64,000 bases of DNA, from NCBI RefSeq assembly GCF_001719615.1, contig NZ_MDVX01000009.1, positions 62,001 to 126,000 on the forward strand, read 5' to 3'. Shown here one piece after another: positions 1 to 8,785 of the stretch. The translations under genes were made by a program, and so were the position numbers. The notes beneath the pieces are model-generated. The model searched no databases, was not told the origin of the DNA, and saw only the letters and a list, made by a program, of their open reading frames with translations. The stretch's first letter is position 1. Every line of letters starts with the position of its first letter. Source of the stretch: Neptunicoccus sediminis (GTDB taxonomy: Bacteria; Pseudomonadota; Alphaproteobacteria; Rhodobacterales; Rhodobacteraceae).

Positions 1-63
1 TTGCCAGATCACCGTTCCGCGCTTAGGGTTTTGGTATTTCGCACAGGTTTTATTGGGGTCTTC

Positions 64-1332
64 ATGGGTTTTACATCAAAAGTTCTACTACTCTGCCTGT
101 CTCTCCTTGTGGCGGCTTGCGGCGGCATTGACCGCGCCATCTATGCCCCGCCACAGGCCAGCCATTCGCAAATGCAGCCTATCGGATTTCCGGATGTGCG
201 CTACTTCGGGGATACCGCGCCACAGAGTCTGGATAATGAAGTCGATACATTCGCCCAGCGCCTGCGCACAGTGCGGCGCGAAGGGGACGGTTTGCACATT
301 CTTGCACTGTCGGGGGGCGGACCGAACGGGGCTTTTGGTGCCGGTGTGATGAAAGGCTGGACGCAATCCGGCACCCGACCGGAATTTGACATCGTTACAG
401 GCATCTCCACCGGCTCTATCATCGCGCCTTTCGCCTTTCTCGGGCCAGCCTATGACGACAGGCTGGGAGAGTTTTACAAGACCGCCACAACCGACGCGCT
501 GGTGCGCAAACGGTTTCTGGCTGGTATCTTTGGCGGCGGGTCGCTTTATTCTACGGCACCATTGAAACGGGTGATCGACTCGGTCGTTACCCCCGAATTT
601 ATCGGCGCATTGGCCGATGAATACGCCCGCGGTCGGCTGCTGCTGATTGGGACCACCAACATGGATGCAGAGCGGCCCGTGATCTGGAATGTCACCGAAA
701 TTGCCAGCTACCGGAACGAAGAGGCCCGCGCCCTTGTGCGCGATGTGATCCTTGCCTCTGCCTCTATCCCGATCATGTTCACGCCGGTCCGCTTTAACGT
801 GACCGATGGCACCGAGGAATTTACCGAACTTCATGCAGACGGCGGGCTGACTCAGGAAATCTTTACCTATTCGCCGGAACTGCCCGTGCGCAGCTATTTG
901 CGCCGTGCGGGGCTGGCCCATCGGGACAACCGCGTCTGGGTAATCCACAACAACCTGATCAATCCGGTCTACCAGCCCCAGAAAACCGGTTTGCGCGATA
1001 TTGGAGAGCGCACCCTATCAACCCTGATCAAAAGCCAGAGCGTCGGGGATTTGCAACGGATCGCAGCCCTTGCGCGGCGCGACGGGTTTTCCCTGCGGGC
1101 GATGATCATGCCCGCCCGTTTCACCGACAAATCCCGCGAGCTGTTCGATCCGGTCTACATGAGCCGCCTCTACGCCCTTGGGGAGTCTATGGGCCGTCAG
1201 CCGAACGCTTGGGGACGCAAGCTCGAAAGCCTGTTCGAGCGGGACAAACGGGAAGGCGAAGCCGCCATCGCCGCGATAAATGCCGCGCAAGAACAGGTAA
1301 TGCAGGGAAAGACGGTTATCGTGTCACAGTAA
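64..1332 (+). CDS. Patatin-like phospholipase lipoprotein
   Basis: Predicted outer-envelope lipoprotein with a patatin-type serine acyl hydrolase domain, about 422 aa. The reading frame is open to base 1, but the ATG at 64 begins a clean type II signal with lipobox LVAAC (Cys19), so I chose it. Patatin features are all visible: a glycine-rich oxyanion loop SGGGPNG near residue 83, the nucleophile elbow GISTG near residues 113-117 (Ser115), and the DGG motif with the dyad Asp near residue 259. The family hydrolyses acyl esters of phospholipids or related lipids; the substrate here cannot be told. It is convergent with the ppx-type gene, only 9 nt between stops. The first 63 bases of the window are upstream sequence. 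Confidence 0.88.
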   Translation: MGFTSKVLLLCLSLLVAACGGIDRAIYAPPQASHSQMQPIGFPDVRYFGDTAPQSLDNEVDTFAQRLRTVRREGDGLHILALSGGGPNGAFGAGVMKGWTQSGTRPEFDIVTGISTGSIIAPFAFLGPAYDDRLGEFYKTATTDALVRKRFLAGIFGGGSLYSTAPLKRVIDSVVTPEFIGALADEYARGRLLLIGTTNMDAERPVIWNVTEIASYRNEEARALVRDVILASASIPIMFTPVRFNVTDGTEEFTELHADGGLTQEIFTYSPELPVRSYLRRAGLAHRDNRVWVIHNNLINPVYQPQKTGLRDIGERTLSTLIKSQSVGDLQRIAALARRDGFSLRAMIMPARFTDKSRELFDPVYMSRLYALGESMGRQPNAWGRKLESLFERDKREGEAAIAAINAAQEQVMQGKTVIVSQ

Positions 1333-1341
1333 GGGGCGGTT

Positions 1342-2874
1342 CTAACAGTAGGTCAGCCGACCCTCACAGCCCATCGACTGCGCCAGTTCCACGAGCCGTG
1401 TTTGCACCACTTCCCCGCCAAAGGCGGCGATGGCGGGGGGGAGTTTCAGTTCCAGCACCCCCTCGGACTGCACCAGTTTCGCGCGGCGCAGCACGCTGCG
1501 GTCGCCCCCTGCCAGTGACGCGCCAAGCCGCATGGCTTTGCCGATAATCTGCGCACCAGTATATTGTTCATCGTTCAGCAAGGGCCGCAGCGCCTTGTAT
1601 TTGTCTAACTTGCCGCTCTTGCGATAGCGGTGCAGCAGCGCCATTGCCAGCAACACACGGCCCGAATGATCCAGCCCGCCAAGGTTGCCGCGCGAAGCGT
1701 TGTCAAAGCATTCCTCGGCACGGGAGCTTGGATCGGAACGCCAACTGACATCATGCAGCAAGGCCGCCGCCAGCGTGATCCGTTCCCAACGGTCCGGGTC
1801 GGGCAGCAAGGGCAGAATCCAGCGGGCCAGTTCCACACCAAACCCCGGAAACCGTGCAGAGGTTCTCTCGTTGAACAAACACGCCTCGATCAGCGGATCG
1901 CGGGCGCGCAGGCCCTCGGGCATCTGTTCGTACAACAGCCCTTCGCGCAATCCGTAGCTGGAAATCGCCACTTCTTTAGGGTCAAACACATCGACCAGAT
2001 GGCGCAGCACACGGGCGGCCATTGGCACCAGCGTCAAACGGTCCACACTGGTGCTGCTCAGGGCGCGAAACTCTTCCAGCGATGCGCCGTCGATCCAGTC
2101 CAGCGTTTCCGCCAGCCGCCTGCGCGAGAGTTTGTATTCGTGGAGCACCTGCAGGGGATAATCCCGCCGTGCCATATCCAGTTTAGCAATAGCGCGGTAA
2201 GAGCCCCCCACTAGATAAAGCGTAGGGTAGTCTTTGGAAATGGTCTTGCGCAACTGGTGCAGCGTATCGCGGATATGGGTATCAAGATCCCCCTCCACAC
2301 CAGCCAGACGCAGGGGCGCAAGCGGAGAGGTCAGGCGCTCTCCGATCTCGCCGTTGTTCAGTTCCACCAGTTCCATAGAGGCCCCGCCGATGTCACTGAC
2401 CAGCCCGTCCGCCCCCGGCCAGCCGAGCAGGACACCCTGCGCTGACAGGCGGGCTTCTTCGACGCCGCTGGCCACGGATACCTCTATTCCCGTTTTTTCC
2501 CGCACTTCGGCGCAAAAGGCCGGACCGTCCTTTGCCTCGCGCACGGCGGCGGTGGCCACGGTGGTCAGGGACTGCACCTTGAAGCTTTTGGCAAGGGCGG
2601 CAAAACGGATCATGGCAGACAGGGCGCGCGCCCGCCCTTCGGGGTTCAGACGACCGGTTTCAGACATGCCTTTGCCCAGACCGCACATTACCTTTTCGTT
2701 GTAAAAATACGCCGGAGACCGCGCCGCGCCGTCAAACACCACCATGCGGACAGAGTTCGAGCCCACGTCGATCACCCCGACCCGTTCCAGTGCTGCAAAT
2801 TTGGTTGTGATCTTCACGCGCTTCGCCCCCTTGATTGAACCCTGTTCCTGTCGTCTGACAGGATCAGGCATCAT
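1342..2874 (-). CDS. ppx: Ppx/GppA family exopolyphosphatase
   Basis: Ppx/GppA phosphatase of 510 aa, expected to hydrolyse polyphosphate from the chain end or the 5' phosphate of pppGpp. The N-terminal actin-like ATPase fold starts with DVGSNSVRMVVFD near residues 37-49, and the second phosphate-binding loop is DIGGASMELVEL. An HD-like helical domain with the motif LLHDVSW lies in the C-terminal third, as in long Ppx proteins. Its start overlaps the end of ppk by 11 nt, so the two are translationally coupled and probably control polyphosphate level together. A GTG a few codons downstream is an alternative start. Ppx and GppA cannot be separated by sequence alone; the ppk linkage favours Ppx. 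Confidence 0.9.
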   Translation of the reverse strand: MMPDPVRRQEQGSIKGAKRVKITTKFAALERVGVIDVGSNSVRMVVFDGAARSPAYFYNEKVMCGLGKGMSETGRLNPEGRARALSAMIRFAALAKSFKVQSLTTVATAAVREAKDGPAFCAEVREKTGIEVSVASGVEEARLSAQGVLLGWPGADGLVSDIGGASMELVELNNGEIGERLTSPLAPLRLAGVEGDLDTHIRDTLHQLRKTISKDYPTLYLVGGSYRAIAKLDMARRDYPLQVLHEYKLSRRRLAETLDWIDGASLEEFRALSSTSVDRLTLVPMAARVLRHLVDVFDPKEVAISSYGLREGLLYEQMPEGLRARDPLIEACLFNERTSARFPGFGVELARWILPLLPDPDRWERITLAAALLHDVSWRSDPSSRAEECFDNASRGNLGGLDHSGRVLLAMALLHRYRKSGKLDKYKALRPLLNDEQYTGAQIIGKAMRLGASLAGGDRSVLRRAKLVQSEGVLELKLPPAIAAFGGEVVQTRLVELAQSMGCEGRLTYC

Positions 2875-5083
2875 CGCTGTGCATCAATTCCGGCACATCC
2901 TTTGCCCCGACCGAACCACGCCCAGACAGAGAGGGATTCTCCATAAAGAAGCGGTGGCAGTTAAAGCGTTTGTCGCCGTCTTCGTCGGGTTCGCGCAGAT
3001 AGCTGCCATCAGGTTGCAGCACCCAAGAATTTGCCCGATCCGCCATATTCGCCGCCATGATCTGACTCATGATCTGGGCATGGACGGTCTTGTTGGTAAT
3101 CTCCACCAGCGATTCCACGCGGTGGTTCAGATTGCGCCCCATCCAATCCGCCGAGGACATGAAAACCCGCGCCTTTTTATCGGGCAGCCCGTGTCCGTTG
3201 CCAAAACAAACGATCCGCGAATGTTCCAGAAACCGCCCCACGATGGATTTGACCCGTACGTTTTCGGACAATCCCTTTATACCGGGGCGCAAACCGCAGA
3301 TGCCGCGCACCACAAGGTCGATTTTCACGCCAGCCTGACTGGCCGTGTAAAGCGCGTCAATCACATCCCCGTCGATCAGCGCGTTCATCTTGGCCCAGAT
3401 CACCCCCGGCTTGCCGTCTTTGACCGCTTCCACCTCATTGTGGATCATGGCCAGAAGATCCCGCTTCAAAAACATCGGAGAGACCGAAAGCTGTTGCAAG
3501 CCTTCGGGTTCTACATAGCCGGAGATGAAGTTGAACACTTTGGTCGCATCATGGCCAAGCTGTTTGTTGCAGGTGAAAAACGACAGATCGGTGTAAAACC
3601 GCGCGGTGATCGGGTGATAGTTTCCGGTGCCAAAATGGGTATAGGTGACAAGCTCCGCCCCCTCGCGCCGCACCACAGTTGAAAGCTTCGCATGGGTCTT
3701 GAGGTCCAGAAATCCGTAAACCACATGGGCCCCTGCCCGTTCCAGCCTGCGGGACTGGCGAATGTTGGCGGCCTCGTCAAACCGGGCCTTCAACTCTACC
3801 AGTGCTGTGACGGATTTGCCTTCCTCGGCCGCTTCGCAAAGCGCCTCTACGATAGAGCTTTCGTTAGAGGTCCGGTAAAGTGTCTGCTTGATCGCCACCA
3901 CAGCCGGATCACGGGCCGCCTGTCGCAAAAAGTCCACCACGATGTCAAAGGTTTCGTAAGGGTGATGCAGCAGCATGTCCTTTTGGCGGATTGCGGCAAA
4001 AATATCCCCTTCAAAATCCTGCACCCGTTCGGGCACGCGGGGTTTGAACTCCGGCCATTGCAAATCCTTGCGTGTGTCCAGAATAAGCGCCCCGAGATCG
4101 GACACCCCAAGCAGCCCGTCCACTTCGATGGCCTGTTCGGACGTCAGGCCCAGCGCACCAAAAATCACGGTCCGCAGCGCGGCGGGCGCACCGGCTGAAA
4201 TGGTCATGCGGATCACTTCGCCGCGACGCCGCCGTTTCAGGGCTATTTCAAACTCGCGCAGCAGATCTTCGGCTTCGTCTTCCAGTTCCAGATCACTGTC
4301 GCGCAGCAGCCGGAAGGCGCAATGTCCTTCCACGGTGTAGCCGGGGAACAACTGGTCGATGAACTTCAGCAGAACCTCTTCGAGCATAATCAGGCGCTGG
4401 GTGCCGCCCGGACCGTCGGGCAAGGGAATGAACCGTTGCACCTGCGCGGGAATGGGCAGAAGCGATTGCAGCACCCGCTTGTCCTTCTTGCGCTTGAGTT
4501 GCAGCGCCAGTGTCAGGCCGGTGTTCGGGATAAAGGGAAACGGATGCGCCGGATCAATCGCCAGTGGCGTCAGGATCGGAAAAATCTGGTCCACAAACAC
4601 CTGTTTGAGATAATCCTGATCCCTGTCGTCCAGTTCAGTGCGCACCAGAATGTCGATGCCGACTTTCTCCATCTCGGCAATCAGTGTGACCCAGACTTCC
4701 TGCTGGATGTGCATCAGATGGCGGGCTTCCGCGTCGATCTGCACCAGTTGCTCTTTGGGGGTGCGCCCGTCCAGCGCCGGTGTCTCGATGCCGTTACGTT
4801 CCAGCTCGCGCAGACCAGCCACGCGCACGGAATAGAACTCGTCCAGATTGGTCCCCGAGATCGACAGCATCCGCACCCGCTCCAGCAGGGGTAAACGGGG
4901 GTTCTGTGCCTCTTCCAGCACGCGCCAGTTGAATTGCAGCCAGCTTAGCTCGCGGTTGAAAAAGCGGTCGGTACTGCCCTTGTCCAGCAACGGCAGATCA
5001 AGCGGTTCGGGCGCAGGGTTGCGCAGGAAATCCGCTTGCACCCTGCGTTCGGCAGGTTGATCGGGCAGGTTGCCATCCATCAC
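2864..5083 (-). CDS. ppk1: Polyphosphate kinase 1
   Basis: Polyphosphate kinase, 739 aa, which reversibly transfers the ATP gamma-phosphate to a growing inorganic polyphosphate chain. The N-terminal PPK domain begins with FFNRELSWLQFNWRVLEEA, the hallmark of PPK1. The two phospholipase D-like C-terminal domains carry the autophosphorylation region HVVYGFLDLKTHAKL and the motif THFGTGNYHP. Length is normal for the family. It sits in the minus-strand series permease-hda-ppk-ppx; its ATG overlaps the stop of the hda-like gene by 4 nt (ATGA) and its 3' end overlaps ppx. Coupling of a DnaA-inactivating protein with ppk/ppx is a recurrent alphaproteobacterial arrangement as far as I recall. Confidence 0.96.
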   Translation of the reverse strand: MMDGNLPDQPAERRVQADFLRNPAPEPLDLPLLDKGSTDRFFNRELSWLQFNWRVLEEAQNPRLPLLERVRMLSISGTNLDEFYSVRVAGLRELERNGIETPALDGRTPKEQLVQIDAEARHLMHIQQEVWVTLIAEMEKVGIDILVRTELDDRDQDYLKQVFVDQIFPILTPLAIDPAHPFPFIPNTGLTLALQLKRKKDKRVLQSLLPIPAQVQRFIPLPDGPGGTQRLIMLEEVLLKFIDQLFPGYTVEGHCAFRLLRDSDLELEDEAEDLLREFEIALKRRRRGEVIRMTISAGAPAALRTVIFGALGLTSEQAIEVDGLLGVSDLGALILDTRKDLQWPEFKPRVPERVQDFEGDIFAAIRQKDMLLHHPYETFDIVVDFLRQAARDPAVVAIKQTLYRTSNESSIVEALCEAAEEGKSVTALVELKARFDEAANIRQSRRLERAGAHVVYGFLDLKTHAKLSTVVRREGAELVTYTHFGTGNYHPITARFYTDLSFFTCNKQLGHDATKVFNFISGYVEPEGLQQLSVSPMFLKRDLLAMIHNEVEAVKDGKPGVIWAKMNALIDGDVIDALYTASQAGVKIDLVVRGICGLRPGIKGLSENVRVKSIVGRFLEHSRIVCFGNGHGLPDKKARVFMSSADWMGRNLNHRVESLVEITNKTVHAQIMSQIMAANMADRANSWVLQPDGSYLREPDEDGDKRFNCHRFFMENPSLSGRGSVGAKDVPELMHSDDA

Positions 5084-5754
5084 GGTTTCTCCTCAAGGCG
5101 GCGCAGTGTCTCTGTCACCATACGGGGCCCAACGGGCCGCTTTCGTTGCAGGGACAGGCGGTCCAACTCACCAACGAGTGCGCGGATACCCGCAAAAGAC
5201 CGCTCTGCACGGCGCAGGATCATGTCCACGACGCCCGGTTCCATCAAAAGCTGACGATCCGCACAGAGTTTCAGCAGCACCGCCGCCAGTAACGTGTCAT
5301 CCGGCGCGCCAAGTTGCACAAGCTGGCTGCCCTCGATCCGGCTGGCCAGATCAGGCAGGGTAATTCCCCAACTGCGCGGCACCCCGCGCCCCGTCATCAG
5401 CAGCGGATGCCCGCCCTGCGCCATCAGATTGTGCAGATGGAACAGCGCGGCCTCTTGCGTGCTGTCCCCCGCAATTGCATGCAGGTTCTCAACACACAGC
5501 GGTCCGCGTGCCAGTGCGGCCGCGTCCCCGACCTTGCGCGCCTGCACCACAGTCGCACCGGCAATATCCGCCCAGATCCGCGCCAGATGGGACTTTCCGG
5601 CACCTTCCGGTCCGCTCAGCACCAGCTTTCCCAAAGGCCACTGTCGCCAGTCCTCAATCGCTGCAACCGCCAGACTGTTGGCCGAAGAGGTAAAGAAATC
5701 ATCCCGCCCGAAGGCTGTGACCACAGGCAGGTCAAAGACCAGTTGTTCAGCCAT
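5080..5754 (-). CDS. hda: Hda-like DnaA-related AAA+ protein
   Basis: Short DnaA homologue of 224 aa: only the AAA+ region is present, without the DnaA N-terminal domain or the DNA-binding domain IV. It begins MAEQLVFDLPV, an N-terminal motif like the clamp-binding QL(S/D)LP peptide of Hda proteins. The P-loop GPEGAGKSHL and a degenerate Walker B (LCVENLHAI) follow. Hda proteins bind the beta clamp and promote ATP hydrolysis by DnaA, preventing re-initiation (HdaA in Caulobacter). An upstream in-frame start at 5835 would run deep into the permease gene; the ATG at 5754 overlaps the permease stop by 8 nt and puts the clamp motif at the N terminus. The gene end overlaps ppk by 4 nt. Confidence 0.88.
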   Translation of the reverse strand: MAEQLVFDLPVVTAFGRDDFFTSSANSLAVAAIEDWRQWPLGKLVLSGPEGAGKSHLARIWADIAGATVVQARKVGDAAALARGPLCVENLHAIAGDSTQEAALFHLHNLMAQGGHPLLMTGRGVPRSWGITLPDLASRIEGSQLVQLGAPDDTLLAAVLLKLCADRQLLMEPGVVDMILRRAERSFAGIRALVGELDRLSLQRKRPVGPRMVTETLRRLEEKP

Positions 5755-6820
5755 CCACCGGCTCCTCTTCGGCAATGCCTTTGTAAAGCCGCCCGTCCAG
5801 ATACTGACCGACCCCGAAGCGGAAAAACACGCCAAGACACGCCGCCACCGGAACCGCGATCAACATGCCGGTAAAACCCATGAAAGACCCGAAAGCCGAG
5901 AGTGCGAACATCAGCCAGACCGGATGCAACCCGACAGAGCGCCCCACCAGTTTGGGCGTCAGAAAGTTGCCCTCAATCATCTGGCCAGCCACAAAAATCG
6001 CCAGAACCGCCCCGATCCAGATTGGCGTGTCCCAGAACTGGAACAGCGCCAGCCCGATGGACAGCGCCCCGCCAATGATCGACCCCACATAAGGAATAAA
6101 CGTCAGCAAGCCTGCGATCAGCCCGACCACGATGCCAAATTGCAAACCGACCGCCATCAACGCGACCGCGTAAAACGTGCCTAGGATGGCGCAAACCGTA
6201 AGTTGCCCGCGCACAAATCCCGCCAGCACATTGTCCACTTGCCGCGCCAGATAGCGCACGGTTTCCAGATGGTCGCGGGGCACCCAACTGTCGATGGTGG
6301 CAACCATCCGGTCCCAGTCCAGCAGCATGTAAAACGCCACCACCGGCGCCACCACGACAAAAATCGCGACATCGACAATGGTGAACGCAGATGCCAGCAC
6401 AGCATTGGCCAGTTCCCCGCCCTTGGAGCGGATGAACTCTACCAGCGTGCCAAGCCCCTGCCGCACGGCGGACGTTTCATCAAAAAACTCCGGAAAGCGG
6501 GTGGATATAAAGTCCTGAAGCTTGCTGACATATTCCGGCAGGGCCGTCACAAACGCGGCCGTCTGCTTTACCAGCAACGGGCCGAGCACGATGACCAGCA
6601 ACAGAATCACCAGAATCGCCATCAGCGTGATCAATGTGGTCGCCAGTGCGCGCGAAGCCCCTGCCCGCTCCAGCCGGTCGGCCACGGGATCAAGGAAATA
6701 CGCGATGGTCATTCCGGTAATAAACGGCAGCAGGACATTGCCCAGTAACCACATGGCCACCAGAACCAGCACCAGTCCGATCCCCCAGTACCGCACCTGC
6801 TCATTTGCACTTAACGCCAT
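5747..6820 (-). CDS. AI-2E family transporter (PerM-like)
   Basis: Integral membrane protein of 357 aa of the AI-2E/PerM family. Several hydrophobic segments are evident: two near the N terminus, a long central soluble-like stretch, then a cluster in the second half including the conserved FIPYVGSIIGGAL and the terminal LIAVPVAACLGVFFRFG. Family members have been linked to export of autoinducer-2 or to Na+/H+ antiport, but most have no proven substrate. The ATG at 6820 is preceded by GGTGGAG with good spacing, better than the upstream start at 6880. It is the first gene of the permease-hda-ppk-ppx operon. Confidence 0.9.
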   Translation of the reverse strand: MALSANEQVRYWGIGLVLVLVAMWLLGNVLLPFITGMTIAYFLDPVADRLERAGASRALATTLITLMAILVILLLVIVLGPLLVKQTAAFVTALPEYVSKLQDFISTRFPEFFDETSAVRQGLGTLVEFIRSKGGELANAVLASAFTIVDVAIFVVVAPVVAFYMLLDWDRMVATIDSWVPRDHLETVRYLARQVDNVLAGFVRGQLTVCAILGTFYAVALMAVGLQFGIVVGLIAGLLTFIPYVGSIIGGALSIGLALFQFWDTPIWIGAVLAIFVAGQMIEGNFLTPKLVGRSVGLHPVWLMFALSAFGSFMGFTGMLIAVPVAACLGVFFRFGVGQYLDGRLYKGIAEEEPVDG

Positions 6821-6949
6821 GTAAGCTCCACCAAATTCCGAAGTCTGTTCTAGCCCAAGACTGTAACAATAACAATTCACCCGCCACAGGTCTTGCGCAA
6901 GGGTCCATACACAGGATAGCCCTTATAAGGAACAATCAAAGGCCCTGTT

Positions 6950-7297
6950 ATGCCCAAAACCCGTGTTGCTCTTGAAATCGGCCATGGTACATCGCTGCGC
7001 CGTGCCGATTATACCGCTGCCGCCCGCCGTGCGATTCAAAATGCGCTCTGGCGCAATTCCCTGACCGTGGCCCCGGCCTTTGGTTTTCCCAAGGAAGCGA
7101 TGATCGTGGATGTGGATATTGCCGTGCAAAAACCGGAACAGGTGGACACCGACGCGCTGGGCGAGATGTTCCCCTACGGACAAATCGCCATCACTGCCTC
7201 CCACGGCGGTCTTGATATTGCCAAGCCGGATGACGCAGGGATCACCGTGATCGCCAATGCCGCCATAGTGGTTTCTTTTGATATGGAGCGGGCATGA
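6950..7297 (+). CDS. Lin0512 family protein, copy 1
   Basis: Small protein of 115 aa of the Lin0512 family (no established biochemical function). The family pattern is clear: an N-terminal beta strand with GHGTSLRRADYT, then AARRAIQNALWRNSL, and later PYGQIAITASHGG. It overlaps the next gene by 4 nt (ATGA), and that gene encodes a related protein, so this is an ancient tandem duplication probably translated as a pair. A perfect 10-bp palindrome CCTTATAAGG lies at 6921-6930, about 20 nt upstream of the ATG, and could be a regulatory site or part of the promoter. Function unknown. Confidence 0.85.
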   Translation: MPKTRVALEIGHGTSLRRADYTAAARRAIQNALWRNSLTVAPAFGFPKEAMIVDVDIAVQKPEQVDTDALGEMFPYGQIAITASHGGLDIAKPDDAGITVIANAAIVVSFDMERA

Positions 7298-7683
7298 CAC
7301 AGACCACCCCAACACCTGACGCCCGCATCATACTTGAAACAGGTATCGGCACAGACCTTTACGGCGAGGACTACACCAAAGCCGCCATCCGCGCAGTGAA
7401 TGACGCAATCCGCCATTCCTCGCTGACGATGTTCTCCGAATTAGGACTGGACCATCGCGACATGACAGTTGCGGTCACGATTGGCGTGCAGGAACCGGAC
7501 CGGCTCGACACCGATCAGGTTGCCGCAGAACTGCCCCGCGGCAAAGCGAAAGTCACTGCCGTGAAAGGCGGGCAAAACATCCCCTCAGCAGACGGCAGCA
7601 CCGCCAGCGTCATCGCAACTGCCGCGATTGAGGCCTATTATCCGGTCAATCCGGCCGACTGGAAACTCTCAAAGGAAAGCTGA
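7294..7683 (+). CDS. Lin0512 family protein, copy 2
   Basis: Second Lin0512 family protein, 129 aa. It carries the canonical version of the motif, GTDLYGEDYTKAAIRAVNDA, followed by SSLTMF, and the later LPRGKAKVTAVKGG. The first copy lacks the canonical central acidic residue of this motif, so the two may have divided roles, for example as a heteromer with alternating beta sheets. The start overlaps copy 1 by 4 nt. Immediately after the stop come a CAAATATCC box (7689-7711) and a small GC hairpin with a short T run (7715-7730), which may end the transcript. No function is known to me. Confidence 0.87.
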   Translation: MTQTTPTPDARIILETGIGTDLYGEDYTKAAIRAVNDAIRHSSLTMFSELGLDHRDMTVAVTIGVQEPDRLDTDQVAAELPRGKAKVTAVKGGQNIPSADGSTASVIATAAIEAYYPVNPADWKLSKES

Positions 7684-7688
7684 CCCCC

Positions 7689-7730
7689 GGCTCTTTTTGG
7701 TTCAAATATCCAGCCGCGCAAAGCGCGTTT
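7689..7730 (+). repeat. CAAATATCC box plus small hairpin, 3' of Lin0512 pair
   Basis: CTTTTTGGTTCAAATATCC begins a few bases after the stop codon at 7683 and is followed at 7715-7727 by the hairpin CGCGC-AAA-GCGCG and TTT. The same box recurs downstream of other plus-strand genes in this window (17888, 24747, 51248), always on the sense strand. The hairpin is a plausible weak terminator. Confidence 0.5.
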
Positions 7731-7746
7731 GAAAATTCGGCCAACC

Positions 7747-8511
7747 CTAAACGAACTGTTCGCGGATCAGACGTTCTTCCAGCCCGTGCCCCGGATCAAA
7801 CAGCAAACGATGGGTGATCTCGGGGGCGATGGCGATTTCCACCCATTCCACTTCCCGCGCCTCATTGCCGTCCGCCACTGCCTGCACAGGACGCTTTTCC
7901 ATCTCCAGCACTTCAAACCGCACTTTTGCTTTCATAGGCAGCAACGCCCCGCGCCAGCGGCGGGGGCGGAAGGCGGCCATAGCTGTCAGGGCAAGGATTT
8001 CCGCACCAATTGGCAAAATCGGACCGTGGGCCGAATAATTATAGGCCGTTGATCCCGCAGGCGTCGCCAGCAGCGCACCGTCGCAGACCAGTTCGGGCAG
8101 CCGTTCCTTGCCGTCCACCAGAATCCGCAGCTTGGCGGCTTGGGGCCCGTGGCGCAGCAGGGACACCTCGTTGATCGCCAGCGCCTCGATCTCGCTGCCA
8201 TCCACGCAATGGGCCCGCATCCGCAAGGGATGGATCACCGCCTCTTCCGCTTCGGCCAGCCGGTCGGTCAGACCCTCGGGCGCAAACGTATTCATCAAAA
8301 AGCCGACCGTTCCGCGATTCATCCCGTAAACCGGCGCGCGCAGCCCTTGGGTCTGGTGCAGCACCGACAGCATAAACCCGTCCCCGCCCAGCGCCACGAT
8401 CAGATCCGCCTGCACCGGCGGTACATCGCCGTAACGCTTTACCAGAACGGCGCGTGCCTCTTGTGCGGTCTCTACCTGACTGGCCAGAAAACATATTTTC
8501 TTATACTGCAT
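7747..8511 (-). CDS. nadK: NAD kinase
   Basis: NAD kinase, 254 aa, which phosphorylates NAD to NADP using ATP or polyphosphate. Diagnostic motifs are present in order: LGGDGFML (the GGDG phosphate-binding loop) near residues 41-48, the [11 protein letters not shown] stretch, and the nucleotide-binding segment [15 protein letters not shown]. The length is typical of the short alphaproteobacterial form. It is convergent with the Lin0512 pair and divergent from glyA. No strong ribosome binding site is visible before the ATG at 8511. Confidence 0.94.
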   Translation of the reverse strand: MQYKKICFLASQVETAQEARAVLVKRYGDVPPVQADLIVALGGDGFMLSVLHQTQGLRAPVYGMNRGTVGFLMNTFAPEGLTDRLAEAEEAVIHPLRMRAHCVDGSEIEALAINEVSLLRHGPQAAKLRILVDGKERLPELVCDGALLATPAGSTAYNYSAHGPILPIGAEILALTAMAAFRPRRWRGALLPMKAKVRFEVLEMEKRPVQAVADGNEAREVEWVEIAIAPEITHRLLFDPGHGLEERLIREQFV

Positions 8512-8785
8512 CCAAAGCGCCCCGCTTGGTCTTTCATTGGTCGTCCGGACAGTTTCACCGCCCCTAGGGTCCGGCGCAAGGGAAAACCCCTGCCTGCCGC
8601 AGTGTAATTCACACGCAGAAAAGGCGAAAAACGACTATTCCGCGACAGTTTGCGCCTTTTCATTTGACACAATTCCCCGTACCTGCGTCCGCAATTGGCA
8701 GTCACACGTCGCATATGGATCAGCCAGCCTGCAGCGCGTGGACTACCCGTACCGCATCGGCAAGACCAACAAAGGATCATCCCCT
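8512..8785 (+). promoter_or_regulatory. glyA leader region
   Basis: A 274-nt gap between the divergent nadK and glyA starts. It contains a perfect -35 hexamer TTGACA at 8664-8669 on the glyA strand, but the matching -10 is poor (the best AT-rich hexamer nearby, CGCAAT at 8690-8695, has a 20-nt spacer). An AAAGGA ribosome binding site lies at 8771-8776. I could not fit a known riboswitch. The leader would be about 90 nt if the TTGACA is used. Confidence 0.35.

Noticed and set aside
7700-7711. GGTTCAAATATCC looks like a tRNA T-arm
   Set aside because: No acceptor stem, D-arm or anticodon arm can be built around it; the same string recurs after other genes as a 3' box.
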